Origin: Nelumbo lutea
Taxonomy: Eukaryota > Streptophyta > Magnoliopsida > Proteales > Nelumbonaceae
NCBI GenBank assembly: GCA_022828595.1
Contig: JAKGHH010000002.1
Coordinates: 66,684,383-66,748,382 of the forward strand
Direction: 5' to 3'
DNA length: 64,000 nucleotides
The notes under the pieces were generated by a model. It was not told the DNA's origin. It was given only the letters and a program-made list of their open reading frames with translations, and did not search any database. Shown in pieces: positions 1-11,838 of this stretch (position 1 is the stretch's first letter; each line of letters begins with the position of its first letter). Position numbers and translations under genes: made by a program.

Positions 1-1273
1 GTGGGATCAGGGAGCGGTTCACCATTTAACCAATAGAGCTGGGATGAGGTGGCCATTGGACTAGAAACAGGTTTGGCCGCAGCAAGGATAGTCTTCAACA
101 GAAGATCCAAAATATACTTATGTTGAGAAAGAAACAATCTGGTTGCATCACGATGAGATTCAATAATAAGGAAGTAGTGCAATGACCCCAAGTCTTTCAG
201 AGCAAAGGTCTGAGATAAATTACTGATAAGCTGAGCGACATGAGCAGAGGACGATCCAGTAATAAGAATATCATCAACATAAACAAGAATGTAAATGGTA
301 ATTTGTTCTCGGCTGTAAATGAACAAAGAGGGGTCACACTAGGAACCCTGAAAACCAAGATCATATAGACAATTACTCAACTAGGAAAACCAAGCTTGGG
401 AGCCTATTTGAGCCCATAGAGGGCCTTATGAAATTTGCAGACATGATGGGGATAATTGCTATCCTCAAAGCCTTTCGGTTGATGCATAAAAATAGTCTCG
501 ATAATGAAGCCATTAAGAAAGACATTATGAACATCCAGTTGCTGAATGTCCTAACCACGGAAAACTGCAAGAGCAAGAACAGTGCGCATAGTAGCAGGTT
601 TGACTACAGGACTAAAAGTCTCTATGAAGTCGACGCCTAGAATCTGAGTGACGCCTTGTGCAACAAGACGAAATTTATAGTGATCAATGGAACTATCAGG
701 ATGTCGTTTGATTTTAAAAACCCACTTGGAGCCAACCACATTCGTAGAAGCATCATAGGGAACCGGTTCCCAAGTACCATTCTGAAGCAAAGCATGAAAT
801 TCAACAGCCATGGTAGCCCGCCGGTGAGGAGACTTGGAGGCATGTCTGTAGGAGGAGGGTTCCTCCTCATGAGTATGAACATCATGCAGTAAAGCAACTA
901 GGAAAGGATGGCAAGTGCCAGTTAATTCCTGAGCCGACCTAGACGTCATAGACCTTGTCATCATTGTATGAGTGCACATTGGAAAGTCTACAATAGGAGT
1001 TGTGTCCAATAGTTCCTGAATAGGGCAGGTGGGTAGAACTGGCAGGGAATCAACATTGAGAGAAACTTCCTGTTTTGGCTTAGAGGAGGAAGTAGCAAAT
1101 GCCTCATTAGTAGCAGATATAAATGATAGGGGAGAAGAAGATACCTCAGGAGCCGCAGGAGCTGGACACGTGTCACCACTAATGGTGCCCAAAGAAGGAA
1201 GAAGAACTCCAATTGGGGTAACAAGGACAGAATGTCTCGCAATTATCTCTTTCCAATAGCAGGATTGTAACAA
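1..1273 (-). pseudogene. Copia A reverse transcriptase, broken, runs off the window edge
   Basis: Ty1/copia reverse transcriptase region read on the minus strand. The N-terminal part (551-1273) contains the typical variable linker after integrase, followed by the RT start with the GSKWVFKIKRH and VDFIETFSPVVK motifs. The catalytic YVDD box is at 270-281, in another frame from the N-terminal part. The stretch 300-550 is broken by stops and shifts. RNase H would lie to the left of base 1 and is not visible. The element is clearly dead: frame changes occur between 1 and 551, and the integrase behind it is also broken. Copia rather than Gypsy is shown by the domain order PR-IN-RT on the minus strand. 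The clade is not resolved. Confidence 0.85.
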
Positions 1274-1389
1274 CGGTACCCTTTGTGACTGTTGTTGTAG
1301 CCAATAAAGATACAGGGAATAGAGTGAAAATCCATCTTGTGCGCATCATAAGGCCGAAGAAGAGGGTAACACTTACAACCAAAAACCTT

Positions 1390-2040
1390 TAGCATAGAAT
1401 AATTAGGAGGCTTTCCAAATAATTTCTCATAAGGAGAGAGATTACCAAGGCATAGAGGTGGCAGTCGATTGATGAGGAAGATGGTAGTTTCAGCAGCATC
1501 TGCCCAAAAGGACTAGGGGAGAGAGGAGGATGCCAGTAGAGACAATGTAGACTCAATATTGTGCTGATGTTTTCACTCAACACTACCATTCTGCTCATGC
1601 ATGTTAGGACAACTAAGGCAGTGAAGAATACCAGCATTATCAAGATAACGAAAGAGATTGCAAAATTCACCACCCCAATCACTATAAAACATCTTAATTT
1701 TCGTAGAGAAAAGATTTTTCACATGATTCTTAAAGTTAATAAAAGAATTAAACACATCTAACTTCCTTTCAAGAGGAAAAATCCATGAAAATCTAGAATA
1801 TGCATCCATAAATAGAACATAGTATTTGAAGCCCTTATTGGATAAAGTTGGTGCAGGTCCCCATACATTAGAAAAAACTAGTTCAAGAGGTGTAGAAAAA
1901 GTGGTAGTTGAAGATGGTAGACTTAAAATGATGGGATTTTCCCATTTGGCAAGCATTACACACAAAAGGACAACTAAAAGATCTAGAATAAGGTAAACCA
2001 AATTTGGAAATAATATTTTTCACAACTCAGAGAGATGCAT
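1390..2040 (-). pseudogene. Copia A integrase remnant
   Basis: Minus-strand integrase of the same degraded Copia element. From the high-coordinate end it shows the zinc-binding end (CNACQMGKSH, in a shifted frame near 1945), then the core around VFSNVWGPAP, where the first catalytic Asp of the usual D-x-W-G motif has become Asn. Next come YYVLFMDAYSRFSWIFPL and the second catalytic region FYSDWGGEF. The third catalytic Glu region, near 1573, has EQNGSVE in place of the usual QNG(V/I)AERK-type motif. Frames change several times, so no functional protein is encoded. The neighbours are RT on the left and protease on the right, the normal Copia order read on the minus strand. Confidence 0.85.
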
Positions 2041-2613
2041 GACCAAGTCATGCCATTCTGCCATAGAAGTTTTCTTACCTACAAAAGTTGTTGAGTTCTC
2101 TATCTTGTGTTGAATTACTCCGGGAAACTGATAGAGTCCATCTCTACTGGGTTCTCAGAGTAAAACTCCCCGTATGGTCTTTCAAGGCAAAGAAGGATGA
2201 AATTCAAAAATTAGATTATTATCCTTGGTAAATCTACTTACAGATAGAAAATTTTTAGCAAGAGAAGAAACATGAAAGATATTCTTCAAGGCAAACTGAT
2301 TATGATTGCAAACTAGAGACGTCGACCCTATATTATTTATAGTCAAAACTGTTACATTACCAATCTTGACTTGATCAGAACCTTGGTATTCAGTCTGGAC
2401 TTGTAGATTATTATCATCCGGTGTCATGTGATTAGTGGCGCCACTATTCGGATACCAGATTGGATCAAATCCGATTCCAGACGTAGAGTCGTTGTGTGAG
2501 ATGCCACTGTGAAAGGCTGTAGGGTCTGCCAAATGCGTAGTGTTCTCTCCCTGATATGAAAGATCAAATCTTCTATAACATTTCAGTGCTCCTTGGTTGT
2601 TGGGGAAGCATAT
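2041..2613 (-). pseudogene. Copia A gag end and aspartic protease remnant
   Basis: Minus-strand gag C-terminus, protease and pre-integrase region. Protease is recognised from WYPNSGATNHMT (around 2440), where the catalytic motif D-S-G-A has become N-S-G-A, followed by the family's usual LKNIFHVSSLAKNFLSVSRF. Just before the junction at 2613 there is a decayed gag end (a CYRRFDLSYQ-like stretch). The reading stops abruptly at 2613/2614, where an Athila LTR boundary (TGTTAA on the plus strand) begins. The remainder of gag and the 5' LTR of this element were therefore displaced by that insertion and are not seen elsewhere in the window. Confidence 0.75.
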
Positions 2614-3962
2614 TGTTAACTACTTTGGAACTCCAGTTTAGAGATTTATAAATTTTTCCTATCCTCGCGTAACCTTAAACAACGTAGTACGTGGTGAGGA
2701 AGGGGTCGAACCCATAGGGAAGCAAGGGAAAATTATTATTTTCTCGTTTCAAACAAATAAAAAGAAAATGGAACTGGGGATTGCAGAAAATAAGAAAATA
2801 AAATTTATTAATGCTGAAATTAAAGGTTCAGAATTAAACAAGACAACAATCAAAATTCAGAAATAAAAGAACACTGAAATCAACAAAAGAAATAAATAAA
2901 AGTGATCCAAAATTCGGATCCAGTGGCAATAGCTGTAGATTGGCTAGATGACTTGTAGGAACCCCTCCTAACAAGATCTGGGCGTCCTTCCCTTCTTCAC
3001 CCCTCAAACCCCTTGAGACACCTTAGCCTTGAACCAGACGAATTTGGATTTGCAAAACACACAAACGAATAGAGATTAAATCTAAAATATTGCTGAAATA
3101 AAAATAGCATGAAAGAAAATAAAGAAAATAAAATGATGGTTGATTAGATCTAGTGGCGGTAGCTGCAGATTGGCCGGAATGCTTGCAGGAACCCCTCTTA
3201 ACAAGAGCTAGGCATCTTTCCCTTCTACAACCCTTGAACTCCTCAACAAACCTTAGCCTTGTGAACTGGGTGAATTGACTGACCCCTTCTACAGGGCCCT
3301 TGGGGTCCTTTTCATATAGAAGGGTAAATAAAACTGGGATTAGAGAGAAATAGGGGGGTAACAGTTGGGTTTTTGCAAAAATATGGGTGCCCTAGGGTTG
3401 AGAATGGAGGGTTAGGATTGTTCTAAGGTGATCCCAAGTCTGAGAAGAGAAAGAGAGGGCACCCAATTTTATGTATGGCTAAGATTTGGGCTCCTAAGAT
3501 TGGATGGTGGAGATTTATGTACCTAGGGCTGAAAAGTGGAGATTAAAAGGAGTGGGTGGCACCCTACAGTGAATGGCTGAGATAGAGAGTGAAATAGAGG
3601 GCTGAGATCTAGTGGCTAAAGGTTGAATGGTGGAGATTAAAAGGAGTGGGTGGCACCCTAGGGTTAGAATGCTAAAGAAGGGCGTCCTAGAATGGAGGGT
3701 GGAGATTAGATGTTAGGAAGGGATGGAAGGTGAGGATTTAGCAATTAGGGGTGGCTAGGGTTTGTTAGAGATGAAAATAATGAGTGGAGAGGAGCCCTAG
3801 GGTTTACTAAGGAGAGGGGAGTATGCTAATACAATAGGAGGGGCGCCATTATGGGTTTAACAGACAGAATGCACCCTCCTGTGCTCAGTTTTTCACAAAA
3901 ACACCCCCTCTCAACTAAAATTCTCACCAGCTTCTCAAAAACTGCATTTAAGCATTGAAACT
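2614..3962 (-). repeat. Athila B 3' LTR, distal part
   Basis: Plus-strand bases from about 2755 to 3962 match 25365-26555, the 5' LTR of the same element, throughout but with many substitutions. Bases 2614-2755 have no counterpart in the 5' LTR, which has a deletion there. The boundary with Copia A is at 2614 (TG on the plus strand, hence CA at the LTR end on the minus strand). The five bases before it are catat, a candidate target duplication whose partner is not in the window. The segment ends at 3962, where element C begins. Confidence 0.85.
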
Positions 3963-4653
3963 TGATGTGAATAAAAATTATCATATTATTGTCCCTAAAT
4001 ATTCATCCTTTTACACTTAATTAACACTTAATTAAACTCATTACTCTTGTATTTCAATTCAGGGCAAGCAAGAAGGCGACAGGAGGGAAACAAGGCTAAT
4101 CGGATGATTTTGCACAGTTTTGGCACAGTTCAGTAATCTGGGCATAACTCTCACATCCAGACTCTGATTTGGAAGATTCAAGATGCATCAGAAAGATAAG
4201 GGAGAAATCCACAATCATATTCTGGGTTTTGATGGATTCAGTCTGCATCAAGGTCACAATCAGGCCCAAAGTCGAAGCAAACTCGTAGAGAAGCCCAGCT
4301 CATAGCTAAAACCCAATTCGTAGAAAAGCCTTGTAGCAGCCCAATTTATTAAAGAAGCACAACTCGAATTCAAGAATAAAGAGTCTTATTAGATTTAAAT
4401 TTCAAATGTAATCCTAAAAAGATAAAGGAGATTGAGATTACTAGATAAGAGATATGATAGGATTAGATCAAAACTAATTAGGACTTTCTATTTTTGAGAA
4501 TGAACTCCTAAAAGGAGTTGGAAACAACCCCTCCTCCTAAAGCTATATAACGGGGGGGGGGGGGGGTACTAGCTTTAAGAATCAATCAATCAATCCATCT
4601 TGGAAGCAAAGCAAGAAGGAGAAAAAAGAGGAAGGCGGCTGCAAGGAGATGAC
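3963..4653 (+). repeat. Athila C 5' LTR, truncated
   Basis: Matches the first part of the 3' LTR (20730-21419) with scattered substitutions and then stops at the shared hexamer gatgac (4648-4653; 21414-21419 in the 3' LTR). After that point the sequence is gag coding. The loss of the rest of the LTR, the primer binding site and the leader looks like a single deletion using this short shared sequence. A run of 15 G lies at 4552-4566, where the 3' LTR has only short G runs. Confidence 0.88.
4544..4550 (+). promoter_or_regulatory. TATA box in Athila C 5' LTR
   Basis: The heptamer tatataa lies about 100 bases before the gag start in the truncated LTR. The same motif is at 21314-21320 in the 3' LTR, and a related tatataagg is at the corresponding place in Athila E. 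It is the likely LTR promoter. Activity cannot be judged from sequence. Confidence 0.6.
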
Positions 4654-5926
4654 TGGTTCTTCTCAAAAAGGTGAAATAGAATATATTCCTGAAATTGAGA
4701 AGACAACCCGTCATTTGAGAGGGGAGGCTAAGCAATGGAAGGGTCATTCACCTCTAAGGGTGAATTCCAATATTGACATGACAACTTGTGATAGAGCTAT
4801 TTTTGAAGAAGAAGAAGAGATGATTGATAGAGAAAGAACACTAAGGGAGTTAGCTGCACCAATCCTAAATCAACAGCCTCTATGCATAGTATATCCCGCT
4901 CTTGATGTAGCTTTTGAACTTAAATCAAGTTTAATTCAATTGCTTCTTGTTTTTCATGGTTTTTCAGGCGAGGACCCTCACAAGCATCTTAAAGAGTTCC
5001 ATGTTGTCTGTTCAAGCATGAAACCACAGGGTATGACTGAGGAATAGGTAAAACTGATAGCTTTTCCTTTTACTTTATGAGATAAGGCAAAGGACTGGTT
5101 ATATATTCTTCCTCCTGGTTCAATACATACATGGGATGAGATGAATAGGGTGTTTTTAGATAAGTATTTCCCTATATCACGAGCTGCAAATATTAGAAAA
5201 GATATTTGTGGGGTAAGGCAGTCTAGTGGTGAGATCCTATATGAGTATTGGGAAAGGTTCAAACAACTCTGTGCTAGCTGTCCACACCACCAAATACCTA
5301 AGTAGCTCTTAATCCAATACTTCTACGAAGGAATCCAACTTATGGATAGGAGTATTGTAGATGCAGCTAGTGGAGGAGCCTTAGTCAACAAAACACCTGA
5401 GACAGCTTGGCAATTGATCTCCAACATGGCTGAGAACTCTCAACAATTTGGAGCAAGAATAGATGGAGCTATCAGATGTGTTAATGAGGTAAGCCATTCT
5501 AATCTGGAAAGTCAAATTTTTGATCTAACTGCTTTGGTTCATCAATTGGCTGCAGGGCAATTAAAAACAACTAAGGTTTGTGGCATATGCTCAATTCCTG
5601 GGCATCCTACAGACATGTGCCCATCATTGCAAGATGATTCAATGCAAGTCAATGTTGTAGGAGGATTTCTTGGCCAACCTCAATGCAAATATGATCCTTA
5701 TTCTAACTATTACAATCTTGGGTGGAGGGATCATCCCAATCTGAGCTATGTAAATCAAGGAGGGCCACAGAGATTCCAACCTCAAGCTTTCAACCAACAA
5801 TCTCCAATTCCAGCACTTACCCAAGCCCCAAATCAACCCTCAAGTTCAAGTATATCTTTAGATGAGATAGTTAAGGCTCTAGCGACTAACACCAATAGGA
5901 AACAAGGGCCAGCATCCAGAACTTAG
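4649..5926 (+). pseudogene. Athila C gag, broken
   Basis: Capsid/nucleocapsid polyprotein of the Athila type. It begins MTGSSQKGE at 4649, directly on the LTR junction, and continues through the conserved FHGFSGEDPHKHLKEFHVVCSSM stretch and the gag core. A CCHC zinc knuckle (CGICSIPGHPTDMC, near 5578) is followed by an Asn/Gln/Pro-rich tail. In-frame stops are at 5046 (TAG), near 5079 (TGA) and near 5303 (TAG). The two TAG codons stand where related copies have Gln, which fits C-to-T change. Gag would package the element RNA in cytoplasmic particles. This copy cannot make the full protein. Confidence 0.88.
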
Positions 5927-5989
5927 GGAACCAAATCAGTAAACTTGCTACTTCTATAGCAACTTATAGGCGCAAAACTTTGGAAAATT

Positions 5990-6777
5990 ACCATCACAGA
6001 CGGTGGTAAATCCCAAGGAGAGTGCTAGTGCAATGGTGCTGAGAAGTGGGAAGGAATTGTAGTCACAACTTACTTCACCAAAGAAAGTGGATGAAGAGCA
6101 GAAAGATGAGTACGAGTAAGATTTCTAATGCCATTGTGCCACCTTTTCCTAGTAGGTTGGAAAAATCTAAGAAAGAAGAGTACGAGTAAGAAGTTTTGGA
6201 GACCTTTAGGAAGGTGGAGATAAATATTCCTTTGTTATATGCCATCAAGCAAATCCCGAAATACGCAAAATTTTTGAAGGAGTTGTGCACTAACAAAAGG
6301 AAGCTAAGAGGTGATGAGAAGGTAAGGGTTGGGGAGAATGTGTCAGTTGTCATCAAGAGAACCTTGCCAGAAAAGTGTGCTGATCCAGGTATGTTTACTT
6401 TACCTTGTGTGATTGGCAAGAAAAGAATTGAGTGTGCCATGCTAGATTTAGGTGCATCTATCAATGTCATGCCATACTCAATCTATTGTGCTTTGAATTT
6501 TGGTCCATTGAAGGAGACTAGGGTAGTCATTCAATTAGCTGACTGCTCTAACGCTTACCCTGAGGGGATTGTTGAAGATGTTTTGGTGCAGGTTAATGAC
6601 CTAATATTTCCAACTGATTTTTACATCTTGAAGATGGAGGAAGACACTATCACAAATTCAGCTCCAATTCTATTAGGCATGCCATTTATGAAAACAGCCA
6701 AAACCAAAATAGATGTGGATGAGGGTACTCTCTCTGTCGAGTTTGACGGCAAGATTGTTAAATTTAATATTTTTTAA
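5990..6777 (+). pseudogene. Athila C gag end and aspartic protease
   Basis: After a frame change, the gag C-terminal motif ending in the LRSGKEL-like sequence appears near 6040. An open stretch at 6196-6777 (193 codons) then encodes the protease: CAMLDLGASINVMPYSIY near 6440 carries the catalytic Asp in the D-L-G-A form typical of Athila and related elements. Further on is the conserved ILLGMPFMKTAKTKIDV flap/C-terminal region. The enzyme would cleave the gag-pol polyprotein. It is separated from gag by frame changes and from RT by stops. Confidence 0.85.
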
Positions 6778-7019
6778 GCAATGAAGTACCCCAATGAATG
6801 TCATTCAATCTGTTCAGTTGACATTGTTGATTCAATTGTGTAGGGAATTTTTTAAGAAAAAGATATGAATGAGGAGCTCGAATTGAGTGCACATTTGGAT
6901 ATAAAGGAAGAGTTAGATTCATCCTGTGAAGCTTCAGAGCCAATATTAGAGTCAAGGTTAACAAATTCTAATATTCCATCATCGTTTTCTCATAAGATTT
7001 TGTTACCTTCTATTTTGCA

Positions 7020-7185
7020 GGCTCCTAAGTTAGGTTGAAGACCTTGCCAGATCACCTTAAGTATGGCTATTTGGGTGATGAAGAAACATTGCCAGTGATC
7101 ATTGCAAAAGGGTTGACTGATGATCAAGAGGCACGACTCATCAAGGTTTTGAAGGAGCATAAAGAAGCAATTGGTTGGACTTTAG
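7020..7185 (+). pseudogene. Athila C reverse transcriptase, N-terminal piece left of Copia D
   Basis: Short N-terminal part of the RT domain (LPDHLKYGYLGDEE, then the IKVLKEHKEAIGW motif). It ends exactly at the target duplication tttag (7181-7185). The continuation resumes after the second tttag at 16698-16702 with the DIKGVNPSICMHKILLEDGAKP motif. The reading was therefore split in the middle of a conserved motif by Copia D. Confidence 0.85.
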
Positions 7186-9110
7186 TGAAAGAATGGTAGG
7201 ATCCATCTAATGGACGCCATAAAGGTTGCGGAATGGGTGGGTGAGTTTCACAAATTTCCTACCTTCTCTCAACTGGGAATCATATTCACTAAATTTAGAA
7301 TACAGTATTCAAGGATCCTACTTGAACCATAATCAAACCAGATCTGTACCAAAAGATAAATGGGAGGAATATACCTGATCCGGAGAAGCAGTATCTCCCA
7401 AAGTTGGTGTTCACGCCCAAAGAATGCTCCAAGATCCGTTCCTGCTGAAGATGACACAGCTGTGAATGGAACAGAACCAGCAGGGTGCGTCCTACACACT
7501 GGATCCTTCACAAGAATCCTCTGGAAGTACTAAACACTGAATCCTTTTCAGTCTTTCTTGCAAGACTGATGTCAAGAACAGATTTCTTGACTTTCTTCTC
7601 TGCAAAGATCTAATCTTGCAATGGCAGATGGCGGCGGCAGGAGGAGATTTCCAAAACAAAAAGGCTGAACTGTTTTTCTGTTTTTCTGGAGAGTATGAAT
7701 CAGATCAGATCTGAATTCGCAGGAGGTATCCTATACCTCTTCAAGGTGGTTCGAAATCTCCTCCTTTCTTCTTGATTAAGAAACCTCCTTTTTAGGAGTT
7801 ATCCCAATCCAAATCAGTATTTGGATAGGGGATAATCTTAATCCTTTTCTGCAGATAGAGTTAGCTTACTCCTGATCTTATCAGGAGGTTACCAGATTCA
7901 AATCTAATTTGAATTTGGTCTCTAAGAGTGGATAAGGCTAAAAGGCCCAATCCTTTTACTAACTTTAATCTCAAATTCGCCCCATGGATGGGTGATCATA
8001 TCAGCCCACCTCGAAATGGGCTTTTGGCCCATTAAGTGTTCAGTGTCTAATTACTTTCCAATCTGCTGCCCAGTTGGGCTTCTTTGTATGGCGTGGGACC
8101 CAAGCATTGATCTACACACCAGCCACATGGGTTCGGCCCAGCCTTTAATACAAGGCCCAGCCGAATTCACTGAAAAACTCAATGAACCCCTTGAGTCCAT
8201 CATATGGACCCTATGGGCCCAACACTTACATTAAGTGGTCCCTGGGCCAAGCCATCTTATAAAAACCCAGGGACTGTGGGCAGGTGCAAGATTAGCCCAT
8301 CAGGTATTATCCTCAATGGTCTTACACTTAACCTCTCAGCCCTTAATGATCAAGCACTGCCCGACAAGAGAGGACCTCTCCCTCGGCTGCAAGGAACAGT
8401 GCCGCACTCTCCTCTCACATGGATCCCGGGAATTAAAACCATTTGCAAACAATTTGAAACCGTACATATATATATAAATATATTAATTTTGCAAAACAAA
8501 ATTCCAACGATTGAAATCAACTGCCGGCAGTTTGGTTTCCATCAGAGAGAGTGCATTCCCGATCATTACCCTTTGTCCGACAAAGTGGCTGATTCTGTCA
8601 CTATGATCACCCACTTAGATGAATTCTCAAACTGCCCCAACATACCCAGGTTTTGATCCCCGCTAAGGATCTCACTGAATGGCATATCAAAGGCAGCCTG
8701 ATCCAACACGTAGTGAAATGTCATAATCGAGTCTAGGGGTCAGGTGTAACTTTCTAGTTTTGCCCATCTATCTCCAAGGTCCAGGGCAATACTGGAAATC
8801 TGGTCCGGTTCAAGGATTCAAGTAATCCCATACTGCATGTGCCTCGGGTCTTACCCTGATGGCTGAGACAGGCCATCCCAACACTTGGTGGCACACCAGT
8901 ATCAGCCTTGGCAGGATAAATCTCCCCAGACTTATCCAACGGCTGTGAACATTTAAAACTAACATGAGTCTCTATAAATGTCCAGTTTTAGGGTTTTACA
9001 CAGAATTAAACCAAACAACATGAATCAAACATGCACTTTATTTATTTCCACTAAATAACAAAAGTACATCAAATCAGATTGAAGCTAAGGGCATACAAAA
9101 CTGTCTAACA
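7186..9110 (-). repeat. Copia D 3' LTR (left copy)
   Basis: 1925 bases, TG...CA when read on either strand, nearly identical to 14774-16697. In coding orientation it starts TGTTAGACAG and ends CATTCTTTCA. Open frames seen inside it occur in both LTR copies and are not genes. A TATA-like AT run on the minus strand lies at about 8465-8483. Confidence 0.95.
8465..8483 (-). promoter_or_regulatory. TATA-like run in Copia D LTR
   Basis: An alternating AT stretch on the minus strand about 630 bases into the LTR in coding orientation, repeated at about 16052-16070 in the other LTR. It is the only strong TATA candidate in the LTR. The same position in the right (5') LTR would drive the element transcript. 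Confidence 0.4.
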
Positions 9111-9120
9111 GCTCCCACTT
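9111..9120 (-). other. Copia D polypurine tract
   Basis: Read on the minus strand this is AAGTGGGAGC, directly before the 3' LTR start TGTTAG. A purine-rich stretch at this position is the plus-strand DNA primer of LTR retrotransposons. Confidence 0.75.
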
Positions 9121-9124
9121 GCAC

Positions 9125-9682
9125 TTAGGTCCAATCTGGTACAAGCCGGAGTCCCATACTTTCCATGTGTTTCTCAAACACCTTCTGTGTCAGTGGCTTA
9201 GTCAATGGGTCTGCCACATTATCCGCTGATGCTACCTTCTGAATCAGGACGTCCCCTCTACCAACGATCTCCCGCAGTACATGGTACTTTCTCTCGATGT
9301 GCTTCGACTTCGAGTGAGCCCGAGGCTCTTTAGCCTGGGCGATCGCTCCATTGTTGTCACACAACAACGGGATGGGAGATGTGCTGGATGGAATCGCTCC
9401 CAATTCGTGTATGAACTTCTTCATCCACACGGCTTCCTTGGCAGCTTCACTTGCGGCAATGTACTCGGCCTCGGTTGTGGAGTCTGCAGTGGACCCCTGT
9501 TTGCTGCTTTTCCAGCAAATAGCACACGATCCTATCGTGAAAACATACCCAGATGTAGACTTTCTATCATCTGGATCCGACTGGAAATCGGCATCGGTAT
9601 ACCCTAGAACTTGCAGTGAACTACCATCGAATACCAGACAAAACTCTTTTGTCCTTCGAAGGTATTTGAGTATGTTCTTCAC
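9125..9682 (-). pseudogene. Copia D RNase H domain and pol end
   Basis: The last 185 codons of the Copia D polyprotein. RNase H is recognised by GYTDADFQSD (catalytic Asp), STTEAEYIAASEAAKEA (catalytic Glu) and LLCDNNGAI (catalytic Asp). The C-terminal HIERKYHVLRE and VADPLTKPL motifs follow. The natural stop TAA is at 9125-9127, fifteen bases before the LTR. It is in the same frame as RT (9719-10603) and separated from it by a single TGA at 9719-9721, where the family has Arg. The domain would degrade the RNA strand during reverse transcription. Confidence 0.92.
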
Positions 9683-9718
9683 AGCAGTCCAATGCTCCTG
9701 CCCTGGGTTTGCCTGGAA

Positions 9719-10603
9719 TCAGCTTACTACACTCACCGCCTGAGCAATGTCAGGGCGAGTGCACAACATGGCATACATGATGCTCCCTACGGCTGAGGCA
9801 TAGGGAACGTCTCTCAGGCACTCAATCTCCTCAGAAGTCTTGGGAGACATCTTCTTGGAGAGAGTGACTCCGTGCCTGAAAGGAACGTTTCCTTTCTTGG
9901 AGTTCTCCATGCTGTACCTTTTGACAATTTTGTCAATATAAGCAGCCTGGGATAATCCAATTATCCGCTTCGATCTATCTCTATAGAGTCGAAGACCCAG
10001 TATGTATGAAGCTTCCCCAAGATCTTTCATGAAGAACTGCTGTGATAGCCATACCTTGACCAAAGTCAACATTCCTACATCATTCCCAATGAGTAGGATA
10101 TCGTCCATGTACAACACCAAAAAGGTGATCTTATCCCCACTGGACTTCCTGTAAACACAGGGCTCATCCGGATTCTGCTCAAAGTCAAACGTTTTGACTG
10201 CAGAATCAAAACGGATGTTCCAACTCCTAGAAGCCTGCTTAAGTCCATATATGGATCTATTAAGTTTACATACCATGTGTTCCTGACCATCAGCAATGAA
10301 GCCTTGCGGCTGCTGCATGTAGATATCTTCACTAAGATCTCCGTTCAGGAACGCGGTTTTGACATCCATTTGCCAAATCTCATAGTCATGGTACGCTGCT
10401 ACAGCTAGCAGGATCCTAATGGATTTAAGCATGGCCACGGGCGAAAAGGTTTCCTCATAGTCGATGCCTTCTTTCTGAGTATACCCTTTCGCCACCAAGC
10501 GAGCTTTAAAGGTCTCAATCCTGCCATCGGGGCCCTTCTTCCTCTTGTAGATCCATTTGCAACCAATTGCTTTTACCCCGGGGGCGGATCCACTAGAGTC
10601 CAA
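9719..10603 (-). pseudogene. Copia D reverse transcriptase
   Basis: Near-complete RT domain. GCKWIYKRKKGPDGRIETFKARLVAKGY opens it, IDYEETFSPVAMLKSIR follows, and the catalytic YMDD is at 10100-10111 (LYMDDILLIGND). CTRPDIAQAVSVVS closes it before the premature TGA at 9719. At the upstream side a one-base loss in a G run near 10580 shifts the frame relative to the integrase part. Overlap of the two open frames at 10573-10603 marks that shift. All core residues are present, so the enzyme domain looks recently functional. Confidence 0.92.
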
Positions 10604-11454
10604 ACTCCATTGGTCTCCATTGAGTCCATTTCAGCTCTCATGGCCTCCACCCACTTCTGGGAGTCTATGTCTAACATAGCTTCCGCGTAAGTCACGGGAT
10701 CCTCTTCACTAGTCAAGGTTTCCACCAGGTAACTATCCTGGTCATAACCATATCGGACTGGTGGTCTGGATACCCGGGTGGTTCTTCTAGGTTGGTAATT
10801 ACCTGGAATTTGTGGGACATCTCCCACTGCTCCTGAGCTCTCCTCATCAAGAACTATTTCCTGACGATGGGTGTCCAGGATGTAATCGGATTCTAAGAAC
10901 TGGGCGTTTCGACTGCAGAACACTTTCTGCTCACTCGAGTCATAGAATAGATAACCCACCGAATCCTTTGGGTAGCCTATAAACAGGCAACGACTAGTTT
11001 TAGATTCCAACTTGTCCGCACTTGTTCTTTTAACGTGTGCAGGACAACCCCAAATCTTCAAGTGTCTTACACTTGGCTTCCTTCCGGTCCAAAGTTCATA
11101 TGGAGTTTTCGGAACTGATTTGGTTGGAACCCGATTCAGCACATAGATAGCAGTCTCTAATGCGTATCCCCAAAAGGATGTGGGTAATTGTAAGCGTACG
11201 AGAAGTGACCGGACCATGTCCAACAAGGTCCTATTCCTCCTCTCTGAAACACCGTTGAGTTGAGGTGTAGCAGGAGGAGCTAATTGTGACACTATCCCAT
11301 TGGCCTTTAAGTAGTCCCTGAATTCGTCAGAGAGATACTCGCCACCTCGATCTGATCGAAGGGCCTTAATTTCTCTCCCTAACTGTTTCTCGACTTCCTG
11401 TCTGAACTCTTTGAACTTTTCAAATGATTCAGACTTATGTCTCATTAGGTACAC
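10573..11454 (-). pseudogene. Copia D integrase core and C-terminal part
   Basis: Integrase segment with the second catalytic Asp in [12 protein letters not shown] and the catalytic Glu in [14 protein letters not shown]. After these come the typical [25 protein letters not shown] and the GKDR-like C-terminal motif ([18 protein letters not shown]). Its open frame starts after a TGA at 11455-11457 that replaces an Arg codon, and the first catalytic Asp lies before that stop. The 3' end runs into the RT linker and the frameshift near 10580. Confidence 0.92.
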
Positions 11455-11463
11455 GTAACCATA

Positions 11464-11838
11464 TCATGAAAAATCATCTATAAAGGTGATGAAGTACACG
11501 TGTTGATTCCGTGTCCTAACACTCAGGGGACCACATACATCAGTATGTATCAGGTCAAGTGTGCCTTCAGATCTTTCAGGCTTACCGTCAAATGAACGCT
11601 TAGACATCTTACCTTGAAGGCAAGGTTCACAAGTGGGAAAATTTTCTACGGTTAGAAAATCCAAAGGACCATCCTTTACCAGCCTTGTGATTCGGTCAAT
11701 ACCGATATGGCCAAGTCGGTAATGCCAGAGGCACGTGGGACTTACTGTATCACGATTCCTTTTCTTGGGATTTTCGATCGACGTAGTTTCGGTTAAGTTA
11801 GTTTCCAGAGAAAGATGTAGAACATAGAGACCGTTCTC
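11464..11838 (-). pseudogene. Copia D pre-integrase and integrase N-terminal part
   Basis: Contains the GAG-pre-integrase and zinc-binding region (LWHYRLGHIGIDRI, CEPCLQGKM) and the first catalytic Asp in LIHTDVCGPLSV. The piece lies between two nonsense codons: TAA at 11836-11838 (a C-to-T change of a Gln codon) and TGA at 11455-11457 (a C-to-T change of an Arg codon). Both neighbouring pieces are in the same frame. Confidence 0.9.

Noticed and set aside
7269..8939. Open frames inside the Copia D left LTR (80, 80, 150 and 61 codons)
   Set aside because: Identical frames recur in the right LTR (14857-16526), lie on both strands and have no protein motifs. They are LTR sequence by chance open.
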